From: Proteiniclasticum ruminis | GTDB taxonomy: Bacteria; Bacillota; Clostridia; Clostridiales; Clostridiaceae | DNA length: 34,100 nucleotides | Direction of reading: 5' to 3' | Assembly: GCF_900115135.1 (NCBI RefSeq) | Contig: NZ_FOVK01000018.1 | Coordinates: 1-34,100 of the forward strand | Shown: positions 16,389-23,721 of the stretch, piece by piece | Layout: the number at the start of each line of letters is the position of its first letter | How positions within the stretch are numbered: the first letter of the stretch is position 1 | Made by a program: the position numbers and the translations under genes | Notes under the pieces: model-generated | Told to the model about the DNA's origin: nothing | The model's input: the letters and a program-made list of their open reading frames with translations, nothing else | The model's database searches: none

Positions 16389-17375
16389 ATGAGTTTAATT
16401 CTCACTCCCCTCTCCACGCAAAAATTCACCCTGAAGAACAGGCTGGCACTGCCGCCCATGGCCACAGCCAAGGCGAAGGCTGATGGTGCCATGAGTGATG
16501 AGATCCTAAGCTATTATGATGAAAAAACACGAGACCAGAACCTGGGTCTTGTGATCGTGGAGCACAGCTTCATTTCTGAAGAAGGCCGTGCCAATAAAAA
16601 TCAGCTTTCCGCCTCCAAGGACCTTCATGTGGAGGGTCTTCGGGCTCTTTCGGATCTTCTTAGAAGAAATGGAGCATTCTCCTGCCTTCAGATCAATCAT
16701 GCCGGAATGTATGCAAGGCCCAGCGACGCATCTGTGGTTCCCTTTGGGGTGTCCAGTCATCCGGAGAAGGAAGTGCGGGTGATGACGAAAGAGGACATAA
16801 AGAAAGTGATTTCTGATTTCAGTGCTGCCGCAAGAAGAGCCAAAGAAGCAGGCTTTGATGCAGTGGAAATCCATTCTGCCCACGGATATCTTCTCAATCA
16901 GTTCTACTCTCCTCTGACCAATAAAAGAACCGATGGCTATGGCGGCTCTCTTGAGAACAGAAGAAGAATCCACCTGGAAGTGCTGAAGGCTCTCCGCGAG
17001 GCTGTTGGCGAATCCTACCCCGTCTTTCTGAGACTTGGGGCTTCAGATTATCAGGAAGGAGGCACCACCATCCAGGATTCTATGGAAACCGCAAAGATTC
17101 TGGAAAGAGAGGGACTCGATCTTCTGGATGTCTCCGGAGGGTTTGCAGGCTATACCAATCCCCATGAAAACACACAAGGCTATTTCCGGGATCTCACAGG
17201 AGAGCTGAAAAAGAACCTCCATATTCCTGTCCTTCTGACGGGAGGAATCACAGATCTTCTTGCCGCTGAAAAAATACTTGTCAATGAGGAGTCCGATCTC
17301 ATCGGCATTGGCAGAGCCATCTACAAGGATTCCGAGTTCTTGCGAAAAGAGCTGGACCATTTTAGGAGAGGATGA
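16389..17375 (+). CDS. Old Yellow Enzyme family NADH:flavin oxidoreductase
   Basis: 328 residues, a single (beta/alpha)8 FMN barrel without the Fe-S/FAD extension seen in 2,4-dienoyl-CoA reductase or bile-acid reductases. Landmarks: LTPLSTQKFTLKNRLALPPM at the N-terminus, QINHAGMY (101-108), HSAHGYLLNQFYSPLTNKRTDGYGG (162-186, with substrate-binding H162 and H165) and the FMN-phosphate site ILTGGI plus GIGRAIYKD near the C-terminus. Such enzymes reduce activated C=C bonds with NAD(P)H. I use the ATG at 16389 since AAAGG is nine bases upstream; the ATG at 16380 overlaps that site. It lies 170 bp after the AraC gene and overlaps functionally with the GNAT gene that follows one base later. The natural substrate is unknown. 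Confidence 0.88.
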   Translation: MSLILTPLSTQKFTLKNRLALPPMATAKAKADGAMSDEILSYYDEKTRDQNLGLVIVEHSFISEEGRANKNQLSASKDLHVEGLRALSDLLRRNGAFSCLQINHAGMYARPSDASVVPFGVSSHPEKEVRVMTKEDIKKVISDFSAAARRAKEAGFDAVEIHSAHGYLLNQFYSPLTNKRTDGYGGSLENRRRIHLEVLKALREAVGESYPVFLRLGASDYQEGGTTIQDSMETAKILEREGLDLLDVSGGFAGYTNPHENTQGYFRDLTGELKKNLHIPVLLTGGITDLLAAEKILVNEESDLIGIGRAIYKDSEFLRKELDHFRRG

Positions 17376-17376
17376 A

Positions 17377-17943
17377 ATGAGTGCGGCTAAGAACCACCAC
17401 GACCCGAAAGAGCTTCCACTAAAAAACGGAGAACTACTCACCATCCGAAAACCTGAAGAACAAGATGCAACGAGTATCCTCTCCTACCTGAACCAAGTGG
17501 GTGGCGAAAGCGACAATCTTCTCTTTGGTGAAAATGAGTTTCCACTGACTGTAGAGCAGGAGATTTCCTATCTCAAGAGTCTTGAAAGCCAGCCTGGTAC
17601 CCTGATGCTCCTGGGCCTTTTGGATTCTGAGATTGTTTCCGTGGCACAGATCAGCAGCTTGCCAAGAAAAAGAATTGCCCATAATGCCGAGATTGCTCTC
17701 TCTGTGAAAAAAGCTCACTGGCAGAAGGGTATAGGCCGTCATGTGATGGAAGAGCTTCTCACCTTTGCAAGAAACTCAGGCACCATCCGCACTGTGAGCC
17801 TTGGCGTCAAAGCGGACAACGAATCTGCAATTGTGCTGTATGAGAAGCTGGGTTTTAAAAAGACTGGTGTCCATAAAGACTATTTCCTCATACGGGGCAA
17901 CTACTTCGATGAACTGCTCATGGATCTTCGAATCCATAAGTAG
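17377..17943 (+). CDS. GNAT-family N-acetyltransferase
   Basis: 189 residues. After a start peptide the protein reads LLTIRKPEEQDATSILSYLNQV, then has the acetyl-CoA site AHWQKGIGRHVMEELLTFA (a Q-x2-G-x-G variant of Q/R-x2-G-x-G/A) and the C-terminal ESAIVLYEKLGFKKTGV, all typical of the RimI/PhnO-like GNAT fold. It would transfer an acetyl group from acetyl-CoA to an amine. The ATG at 17377 is one base after the stop of the Old Yellow Enzyme gene, and GGAGAGG lies just upstream, so the two are translated from one mRNA. The substrate is not predictable. Confidence 0.87.
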   Translation: MSAAKNHHDPKELPLKNGELLTIRKPEEQDATSILSYLNQVGGESDNLLFGENEFPLTVEQEISYLKSLESQPGTLMLLGLLDSEIVSVAQISSLPRKRIAHNAEIALSVKKAHWQKGIGRHVMEELLTFARNSGTIRTVSLGVKADNESAIVLYEKLGFKKTGVHKDYFLIRGNYFDELLMDLRIHK

Positions 17944-17973
17944 CGGATAATCCATGATCTATAAAAGCTAATA

Positions 17974-18010
17974 AAAGAAGCTTATCCGTCTCACTTGGAT
18001 AAGCTTCTTT
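17974..18010. terminator. Convergent terminator
   Basis: AAAGAAGCTTATCC (17974-17987) pairs perfectly with 17997-18010 around a nine-base loop. It sits between the GNAT gene and the convergent deaminase gene and has T-rich flanks on both strands. Confidence 0.8.
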
Positions 18011-18056
18011 CTTATGGTTTATGTTCATTTTCTTATGGTTTAGATTAGAGCTGCTG

Positions 18057-18512
18057 CTATTTTCCAAAATACTCTCTCAGTATCTCCAGACTTTCTTCCC
18101 TCAAAACACCTGCTGTCACCTTTGGTTTATGGTGGGAATGGCGAAAGACGATCTCCGAACATTTGGAACCTTCCCCACCTAAGATCTCTTCTAAATCCAT
18201 ATTGCTTGCAGCATAGTAAAGTTCTCCGAGCTTTGCCCAAACCATGGCTCCGCTGCACATGAAACAAGGTTCACAGCTGGAATACAGGGTATATTCTGAC
18301 AGGTCTGTGATCCCCGTTTCCTGACAGAACTTGCTGATGAGTCCTGTTTCTCCATGAAGCGTCGGATTTGTCATGGTATGAATCTGATTTTCATAGGTGC
18401 AGACAATCTCCCCGTCTTTCACAAGAACCGCTCCAAAGGGCTCGTTTCCGTGCTCCATGGCCGATGCGGATAGTTTTATGGCTTCTTTCATATAGTATTC
18501 ATGATTTGACAT
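18057..18512 (-). CDS. Nucleoside / guanine deaminase-like protein
   Basis: 151 residues of the cytidine-deaminase-like superfamily. Zinc site: H53-G-E55 (TLHGET) and PCFMC (C83, C86), with E55 as the proton shuttle. The N-terminus NEPFGAVLVKDGEIV and the C-terminal WAKLGELYYAASN fit the guanine deaminase (GuaD) / tRNA-adenosine deaminase branch. The C-terminal extension (RHSHHKPKVTAGVLREESLEILREYFGK) is more like GuaD or a general nucleoside deaminase than TadA. The ATG at 18512 has GGAG seven bases upstream, and the longer frame to 18596 has no site. It stands alone, so nucleobase salvage is inferred from family. Confidence 0.85.
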   Translation of the reverse strand: MSNHEYYMKEAIKLSASAMEHGNEPFGAVLVKDGEIVCTYENQIHTMTNPTLHGETGLISKFCQETGITDLSEYTLYSSCEPCFMCSGAMVWAKLGELYYAASNMDLEEILGGEGSKCSEIVFRHSHHKPKVTAGVLREESLEILREYFGK

Positions 18513-18703
18513 AGTATCGTCTCCTTCGTTTACATAGTTAAGCTTTGATGCCCTCTCATCCTGTGGCAAAATACTTATGGATATTTGTTGGCACATAGCG
18601 TTTTTCTTATCTCTCAGTTTATCCTATCCGAGGGATACTTTGACCACAAAACTTCTAAAGATTATATGAACATTTCGGTTCAGTTCATTTTAGAACTTCT
18701 GGC

Positions 18704-18737
18704 AAAAAATATCCCTGAAGTCAAACTGACCTCAGGG
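18704..18737 (-). terminator. Terminator of the heliorhodopsin gene
   Basis: On the minus strand CCCTGAGGTCA (18737-18727) pairs with TGACTTCAGGG (18723-18713) with one G-U pair, followed by ATATTTTTT. It lies 29 bases after the heliorhodopsin stop. Confidence 0.87.
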
Positions 18738-18766
18738 AGTATAAAGAGAGAGATGTGATGATTGCG

Positions 18767-19558
18767 TTATGGCTGCATGGCTCCGAAGAGAACCAGCCAG
18801 GCCAGGATGGATTTCGCCACCAGGCTTAAAATGATATAGACTCTTTCTCCATAGATGTAGTCTTTCCACTTACCGATGCCTTTATACTGAAGTACCATGT
18901 TCACCGGGAAGGTATTGAAAGCTACAAAGTAGGTTCCGATGATGGCCCATACGAACCATGGCACATCGCTGAAATTGCCGGTGCCAAACATATAGAGAAG
19001 AATGGCTATCCATGGTGCGATTCCTGCAATGGATCCCCAGATAAAGGGTCCCCAGATAACTTTGTCCTTTTTACGTCCTGCGTTCAGCTGCTCCATGACA
19101 AGCCCAAAGAGATTCATGGATGCATTGACAATGAAGATCAGCACCAGGGAAGCAATGTCATAAATTCCAAAAAGTGTTGCGATGAGCACAATCATAATAG
19201 AGGAACTCAGGGAATACTCAAACCATCTGAACTGATTGATGCCCATTTCCAGATCTTTTCCATACTTTTCATTGAGCTTCTTTGGAAGAGAAATGAGAAA
19301 GTGAGCTGCAGCGGAAATCAGAAGAAATGAAGCCACAAGGATGCCGAAGGGCAGCTGGAATAGTTCTTTGGACTGAAGCTCCAGGCTCATGGTTTCTGTG
19401 TTGAATGCCAGGAAGTTCTGCGTGATCACCGGTGAAAACTCTGCAATCTGCTGAATCACTGTGGTGGCCAGAAAAAGCATCGCCACACCCTGCACAAAAT
19501 GAAGCACCCCCATGATCAGGTTAAAATTTCTCAATTTCTTTAAAGTGATGGGTTTCAT
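18767..19558 (-). CDS. Heliorhodopsin
   Basis: 263 residues with seven membrane helices. It begins KKLRNFNLIMGVLHFVQG and contains QFRWFEYSLSSSIMI (helix C), IVNASMNLFGLVMEQ, FNTFPVNMVLQYKG and the helix G motif LSLVAKSILAW. K249 is the predicted retinal Schiff-base lysine, S245 lies four residues before it, and E114 matches the counterion glutamate; this is the S237/K241/E107 pattern of heliorhodopsin 48C12. Heliorhodopsins have inverted topology and slow photocycles, no accepted ion pumping, and occur mainly in Gram-positive bacteria and archaea. The start at 19558 has GAGAGGAGAG upstream. No retinal or carotenoid gene is visible in the window. It is monocistronic. Confidence 0.93.
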   Translation of the reverse strand: MKPITLKKLRNFNLIMGVLHFVQGVAMLFLATTVIQQIAEFSPVITQNFLAFNTETMSLELQSKELFQLPFGILVASFLLISAAAHFLISLPKKLNEKYGKDLEMGINQFRWFEYSLSSSIMIVLIATLFGIYDIASLVLIFIVNASMNLFGLVMEQLNAGRKKDKVIWGPFIWGSIAGIAPWIAILLYMFGTGNFSDVPWFVWAIIGTYFVAFNTFPVNMVLQYKGIGKWKDYIYGERVYIILSLVAKSILAWLVLFGAMQP

Positions 19559-19605
19559 ACGATTCTCTCCTCTCAATATATTCACGTATCGTGTTCTTTG
19601 ATATC

Positions 19606-19677
19606 ATCCTAAACCTAATATTCACATTACGCAATATATTTTGTTGTGACATACCACTAAATCACATTATGTGATTT
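19606..19677 (-). promoter_or_regulatory. Heliorhodopsin promoter region with repeated TCACATTA sites
   Basis: TCACATTA occurs at 19622-19629 and again exactly 40 bases away at 19662-19669, the latter within a perfect palindrome AAATCACAT-T-ATGTGATTT (19659-19677). A weak minus-strand promoter (TTGCGT 19634-19629, 17-base spacer, TAGGAT 19611-19606) would have the first copy between its boxes. The binding protein is unknown. Confidence 0.5.
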
Positions 19678-19690
19678 TTTTGCGATTATA

Positions 19691-19720
19691 AAAGGCCAGC
19701 TGTACGCACAGCTGACCTTT
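19691..19720 (-). terminator. Terminator of the YiaK/LDH2-like gene
   Basis: Arms 19691-19703 and 19708-19720 pair across a four-base loop. One position is C-A on the plus strand but G-U in minus-strand RNA, which indicates that the minus transcript is the user. It begins a few bases after the stop codon. Confidence 0.85.
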
Positions 19721-19723
19721 TTT

Positions 19724-20728
19724 TCATAGAGACTCAATGATTCTCCAGATTTCTTCCTCTACGGGAATCCCCATTCTAAGGTTTTCCTCCCGTCGCTTTA
19801 TGGTGGACTCCCCTGGATAGTATACTGCCCCTCCTTCTCTCAAAGGTTCCGAATCCTTGGTGAAGGAAATAATACGTTCTGTCATTTTTTCTATCTCTTT
19901 CATACTGGAGAACTTTCTGGGATCTATGGCCAAAAGAATCTGAGACAGTCCTTTTTCTTTCATAGAATCGCTGGGAATCTCAGAAACACTGTCGCCGCCA
20001 GCTAAGATGGAAGCGATCATATCAAGAACCAACGAAAATCCGCTGCCTTTCCAGAAGCCAATGGGAAGCACCTGGGAGCTTTCGAGGATCTTACCAGGAT
20101 CCTTTGTGAGATTCCCCTCTTTATCATACCCCCCTGGAACCGGAAGCTCTTTTCCTGCAAGCTTCAAGGTCTCCATTTTCCCGTAGGAGAACTGGGAGAG
20201 CGCCATATCCACCACAATATGAGCTCCATCTTTTCCTGGAACCGCCATGATAAAGGGATTGTTTCCAATACGGAGATCTTTCCCGCCATAAGCTGGCATA
20301 TTGGGCATGGTATTGGTCCAGCAGATACCGATATACCCTTCCTCTGCCGCCTGCCATCCGAATGCGCCACCTCGCAGCCAGTGGTTGGTGTTTCTTAAAG
20401 CCACCAGTCCAATGCCAAACTGATCGGCCAGTTCACAGGCTCTTTTCATGGCTCTCTTGGCATTGAGATTTCCAATGCCAAGCTGTCCGTCCCACCTCTC
20501 CATAGCCCCAAAGGACATCTCACAGACGGCTTCTTTCTCCACCTCTATGATGCCAGTGTCAATCTGGCTGATGATCCTTGGGAAGCGATTGACCCCGTGG
20601 CTGTAGACGCCATCAAGACTTGTTTTCGCAAAATTCTCTGCGGCTTCATAGGCTCTTTCCTCTGAAAAACCTCTCTTCAGTAAAATCTTCTGGAAGGTTT
20701 CCAGCATATCGTCATAGTAAATCCTCAT
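19724..20728 (-). CDS. yiaK: YiaK-type LDH2/malate dehydrogenase family oxidoreductase
   Basis: 334 residues. Long stretches match E. coli YiaK, including DGVYSHGVNRFPRIISQ, GIGLVALRNTNHWLRGG, EEGYIGICWTNTMPNMPAYGG, RIGNNPFI, GYWKGSG-like GFWKGSGFSLVLDM and the C-terminal MGIPVEEEIWRIIESL. YiaK reduces 2,3-diketo-L-gulonate with NADH, and the family also reduces many 2-oxoacids. H46 (in YSHGVNRFP) is the probable acid-base histidine. The start at 20728 keeps GGAG seven bases away; the ATG at 20734 is too close. No other yia sugar genes are nearby. Its divergent regulator and shared operator with the dehydratase operon suggest that it makes the 2-hydroxyacid for that pathway. That role is inference. 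Confidence 0.83.
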   Translation of the reverse strand: MRIYYDDMLETFQKILLKRGFSEERAYEAAENFAKTSLDGVYSHGVNRFPRIISQIDTGIIEVEKEAVCEMSFGAMERWDGQLGIGNLNAKRAMKRACELADQFGIGLVALRNTNHWLRGGAFGWQAAEEGYIGICWTNTMPNMPAYGGKDLRIGNNPFIMAVPGKDGAHIVVDMALSQFSYGKMETLKLAGKELPVPGGYDKEGNLTKDPGKILESSQVLPIGFWKGSGFSLVLDMIASILAGGDSVSEIPSDSMKEKGLSQILLAIDPRKFSSMKEIEKMTERIISFTKDSEPLREGGAVYYPGESTIKRREENLRMGIPVEEEIWRIIESL

Positions 20729-20761
20729 CTTCATACTCCTTCTGACTTTGTTTGATTAAAT

Positions 20762-20801
20762 CTAGGCAACTTACTTGTAAACCTAGTTCAGCTTTTACAA
20801 G
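20762..20801. promoter_or_regulatory. Candidate GntR operator cluster in the yiaK-gntR divergent region
   Basis: TTACTTGTAAAC (20771-20782) is repeated exactly in the dehydratase operon promoter (33046-33057). CTTGTAAA (20774-20781) also faces TTTACAAG (20794-20801) as an inverted repeat, and CTAGG (20762-20766) faces CCTAG (20782-20786). The cluster sits in the leader of the YiaK-like gene. Confidence 0.6.
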
Positions 20802-20831
20802 CTCCTTCTTTCTTCATTATCCCATAAAATA

Positions 20832-20852
20832 TGATATAATTGTCATTACAAT
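20832..20852 (+). promoter_or_regulatory. gntR promoter with overlapping operator
   Basis: An extended -10 box TGATATAAT (20832-20840) abuts ATTGT-N4-ACAAT (20839-20852), a symmetric site of the TTGT-N4-ACAA kind typical of GntR/FadR-type regulators. Its position over the start of transcription suggests autorepression. No good -35 box is seen. Confidence 0.6.
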
Positions 20853-20903
20853 GATAATATATATAGGAACAGCTTATCCGGTTCCTTTTAGGAGACTATA
20901 AAT

Positions 20904-21575
20904 ATGAGATACTCATCCATATCAGCAGAAGATTTGCTTCAGGATTTAAGCAGACGCATTCGAGTTCTAGATTTAAAACCCGGTTCAATGATCAGTGAGA
21001 ATGAAATGGCAGAATACTATAATGTTTCAAGAAGCACAATAAGAACCATCTTTTCTAAGCTTGAACAGATGAAACTTGTAACTCGCTTACCGCAAATTGG
21101 AACCTTTATTAGCCCTTTTAACTTGGAACTTATCAATCAGATCATGTATATTCGATACCTGATTGAACTGGATGCCTTTGAAAAGCTTATCGACAAGGGC
21201 TTGTCTGAAGAACTGATTCATAAGCTGGAAAACAACATAAAAGAACAAGAGAAGAATATAGATATTCAAGAATATGAGAATACTTTCCAGAAAATTGACG
21301 ATGATTTTCATAAGCTTATTTTAAACAGCGTGGGTCTTGGCACATTAATGGAAGTCCTGTCAGATCATTCGATCCATTTGCAACGTTGGCGTAACTTCGA
21401 AGTTACTGCATGCAGTAAGATCAACCTGATCGTGAACCAGCATAAAGAAATTTTCCAGACACTTCTTGATAGGGATTTTCCGGCTTGCAAAAAAATCGTA
21501 ACGACACACTTAATGAGCATACAAAAAACAGAGTTTATCGAAGAAATGAAGCTGAAGTATCCTGAATATTTCTGA
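20904..21575 (+). CDS. GntR family regulator, FadR/FCD subfamily
   Basis: 223 residues. Winged helix at about 5-72 (LKPGSMISENEMAEYYNVSRSTIRTIFSKLEQMKLVTRLPQIGTFI), then an all-helical FCD effector domain (about 85-215) with the usual metal or ligand histidines in DDDFHKLIL, NQHKEIFQ and TTHLMSI. Such proteins are mostly repressors released by an organic acid or its CoA ester. It lies divergent from the YiaK-like gene and convergent with the ten-gene dehydratase operon. It probably controls both, because they share a 12-bp promoter element. AGGAGAC lies upstream of the ATG. Confidence 0.9.
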   Translation: MRYSSISAEDLLQDLSRRIRVLDLKPGSMISENEMAEYYNVSRSTIRTIFSKLEQMKLVTRLPQIGTFISPFNLELINQIMYIRYLIELDAFEKLIDKGLSEELIHKLENNIKEQEKNIDIQEYENTFQKIDDDFHKLILNSVGLGTLMEVLSDHSIHLQRWRNFEVTACSKINLIVNQHKEIFQTLLDRDFPACKKIVTTHLMSIQKTEFIEEMKLKYPEYF

Positions 21576-21679
21576 TGTTTCCATTGGTTTATATTTGCTG
21601 AAATAAGCGCCTGAAGAATCTCTTCTACTCTTATGAATCAACATTATTCTATGAAATCGATATGTTATATAAAAAGCAA

Positions 21680-21729
21680 AAAAGTCATAGGTATCATGCA
21701 TTGAAATATGCTGATGCTCTATGACTTTT
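21680..21729. terminator. Bidirectional terminator between gntR and the operon end
   Basis: AAAAGTCATAG (21680-21690) pairs with CTATGACTTTT (21719-21729), with partial inner pairing. On the minus strand it is followed by TTTTGCTTTTT, which ends the dehydratase operon, and on the plus strand by a short T run. Confidence 0.85.
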
Positions 21730-21791
21730 CATGTTGCATGATTTTGATTCAGAATTGTTCACGAACCCTATATCATACAAAAACTCTGTGG

Positions 21792-23039
21792 TTATTCTTT
21801 ATTTTTCCGCCAAACAAAGAGCGCATTATTTTTTTCCATTTCAGCGATTTCTTCCGCTGAATATCCAAGTTCTTTCAGAATTTCATGTCCGTGCTCACCA
21901 ATGAGTGGTCCCCTGTTATAAGGTGCACTTCCCATTTCATGGAAGTTCACTGGCGGTCTTACCAGCGTGCGCTCATTGCCGTTCTCATACTTCATCCGAT
22001 AGAAACAGTCATTTGCCCATGCTTGCTCGTCCTCAAGAATTTCTTCCCAGGATTGAGCTACACTGAATGGGATATCCGCTGCAGTCAATTTTTCTCGCCA
22101 ACTAGGAACATCCTGCTCCCCCATGGCTTTCATACAGATATCGTAGACTTCATGCCCCAGGCCATTTCTCTGTAGATTCTGAACTGGATAGTATTTTTCT
22201 TCATCCACTAAATCTTCCCTGCCCAGTACCGTCATAAATCGGTTGTAATATGTATTATAATCTGGCATACAAGTCTGGATAAACCGGTCATCTTTCGTTC
22301 TCCACGCAGCATTAAACGGGTTAGCGGATTCTCTTACAGAAATCGGATAAGGCTTGCCAATATCTTTATACTGAGCTGCCTGAACCATCATACCCATATT
22401 AAATACCGCGCTTTGGAAAAGACTTGTTGATACTTTCTCCCCTTTTCCTGTGGTCTTCGCTTTATAGAGCGCAGCTAAAATTCCTGCTGCCAAGTTCATT
22501 CCCACATTATGATCTCCAATTCCTGGGACCACATTCATGGGAATGGTACCCTTTTGTCTCAAGGAATCCAAATATCCTCCACGAGCAAAATATGCTGTAA
22601 AGTCAAAGCCAGGAAGATCCTTATCCGGCCCCATCTCTCCATAACCTGTGCAAATGGCATATACCAGCTTAGGATACTTCTTCTTGAGTGTCTCATAGTC
22701 TAAATGAGCTCTTTCCAATGCTTGTACTCGCCAGTTGGTAATGAGAACATCGGCATCATCCAACAGTTTGAAAAACACTTCTTTACCTGCCGGGTCCTTC
22801 ATATTGATGGAAATGCATCTCTTATTCGCATTTTCCAGCTCCCATGTGGTATTTTCATACATATCAAGAGGTCTTCCCTCCGATGGCGCGGTAAATCTCA
22901 GCGGGTCTCCCTTTGATGATTCGATCTTGATCACATCCGCACCTAAATCTGCCATAAATCTACCGGCGGTGGCAGCTGCAATAAAATTTGCCAGCTCAAC
23001 GACCTTGACACCTTTAAGGGGTTTGTTCATTTCATCCAT
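21792..23039 (-). CDS. hadA: Family III CoA-transferase (HadA/FldA-like)
   Basis: 415 residues of the CaiB/BaiF family. Seen: LKGVKVVELANFIAAATAGRFMADLGADVIKIE at the N-terminus, ENTTWELENANKRCISIN, VLITNWR, GYGEMGPDKDLPGFDF (D146 is the likely catalytic aspartate), GIGDHNVGMNLAAGILAAL and GEKVSTSLFQSA. The pattern is close to isocaprenoyl-CoA:2-hydroxyisocaproate and cinnamoyl-CoA:phenyllactate CoA-transferases. It would move CoA from the enoyl- or acyl-CoA product to a fresh 2-hydroxyacid. It is last in the operon, overlaps the upstream membrane gene by eight bases, and has AGGAGG seven bases before its ATG. The exact acid is unknown. Confidence 0.88.
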   Translation of the reverse strand: MDEMNKPLKGVKVVELANFIAAATAGRFMADLGADVIKIESSKGDPLRFTAPSEGRPLDMYENTTWELENANKRCISINMKDPAGKEVFFKLLDDADVLITNWRVQALERAHLDYETLKKKYPKLVYAICTGYGEMGPDKDLPGFDFTAYFARGGYLDSLRQKGTIPMNVVPGIGDHNVGMNLAAGILAALYKAKTTGKGEKVSTSLFQSAVFNMGMMVQAAQYKDIGKPYPISVRESANPFNAAWRTKDDRFIQTCMPDYNTYYNRFMTVLGREDLVDEEKYYPVQNLQRNGLGHEVYDICMKAMGEQDVPSWREKLTAADIPFSVAQSWEEILEDEQAWANDCFYRMKYENGNERTLVRPPVNFHEMGSAPYNRGPLIGEHGHEILKELGYSAEEIAEMEKNNALFVWRKNKE

Positions 23040-23715
23040 TGCTGTTCCTCCTAAGTTCTAATGTTTTTAGTTTTCTTGTTTCATACTGAGCGCTGAACTC
23101 ATGCATCAAGTGCAGCGTCTTTCCTATCATAAATGCAGAAATCACGGTTCCTATTCCTACGCCTACAATCTTCCCAAAACTAAGATAGGATATCAGCGTA
23201 GACAGCAGTACAACGGTGCAGTCAAAATAAAGTTTGACTGTTGCGACAGGATATTTGCTGATTTTGGATATCCCTAGGACCAGTCCTTCTGCTGGTTGCG
23301 CCATAAGCTCTGCTTTCAAGTACTGAAAAAGCCCAAAGGCAACAATGAGAATACTGAGCACCAGCAGCAGGATTCTGCCTGCAAAAAACTGTGGGGTTGA
23401 AATCCATTGAAACAGGTGATTGGTAATCGTAACAAAATAACCAAAGACCGATGCAACTAGAATCTGCGCTAAATTATAGATTTTAAAGTCTTTTCTCAGC
23501 AGAAGAATCTGCATCAGCACGTACACTGTAAAAACCAGTGTAGTGACCAGTCCAAGTTCCAAATTCATTACTTTACTGACTACATAAGGCAGTGAATTCA
23601 CCGGGGATACTCCCAGCTGCGACTTGATCGATAAAGTGACCCCTATTGCCAGTGAGAATAAGCCCAGTGTATATCGTGAAAGTCTGATCAGATAGCTTTC
23701 ATAACTCATATTCAT
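23032..23715 (-). CDS. YczE/YitT-like integral membrane protein
   Basis: 227 residues with about five membrane segments. Characteristic parts are LGLFSLAIGVTLSIKSQLGVSPVNSLPYVVS near the N-terminus and FGKIVGVGIGTVISAFMIGKTLHLMHE near the C-terminus, as in YczE/YyaS (DUF6198) proteins, whose function is unknown. It lies six bases after EtfA and overlaps the CoA-transferase gene, so it belongs to the operon. A role in uptake or efflux of the pathway's acid is possible but is only inferred from position. Confidence 0.78.
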   Translation of the reverse strand: MNMSYESYLIRLSRYTLGLFSLAIGVTLSIKSQLGVSPVNSLPYVVSKVMNLELGLVTTLVFTVYVLMQILLLRKDFKIYNLAQILVASVFGYFVTITNHLFQWISTPQFFAGRILLLVLSILIVAFGLFQYLKAELMAQPAEGLVLGISKISKYPVATVKLYFDCTVVLLSTLISYLSFGKIVGVGIGTVISAFMIGKTLHLMHEFSAQYETRKLKTLELRRNSNG

Positions 23716-23721
23716 GCTACC

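Noticed and set aside
19724-20728. Assignment as part of an L-ascorbate/diketogulonate pathway
   Set aside because: Although closest to YiaK, no kinase, epimerase or sugar transporter genes are nearby, while a 2-hydroxyacid pathway is.
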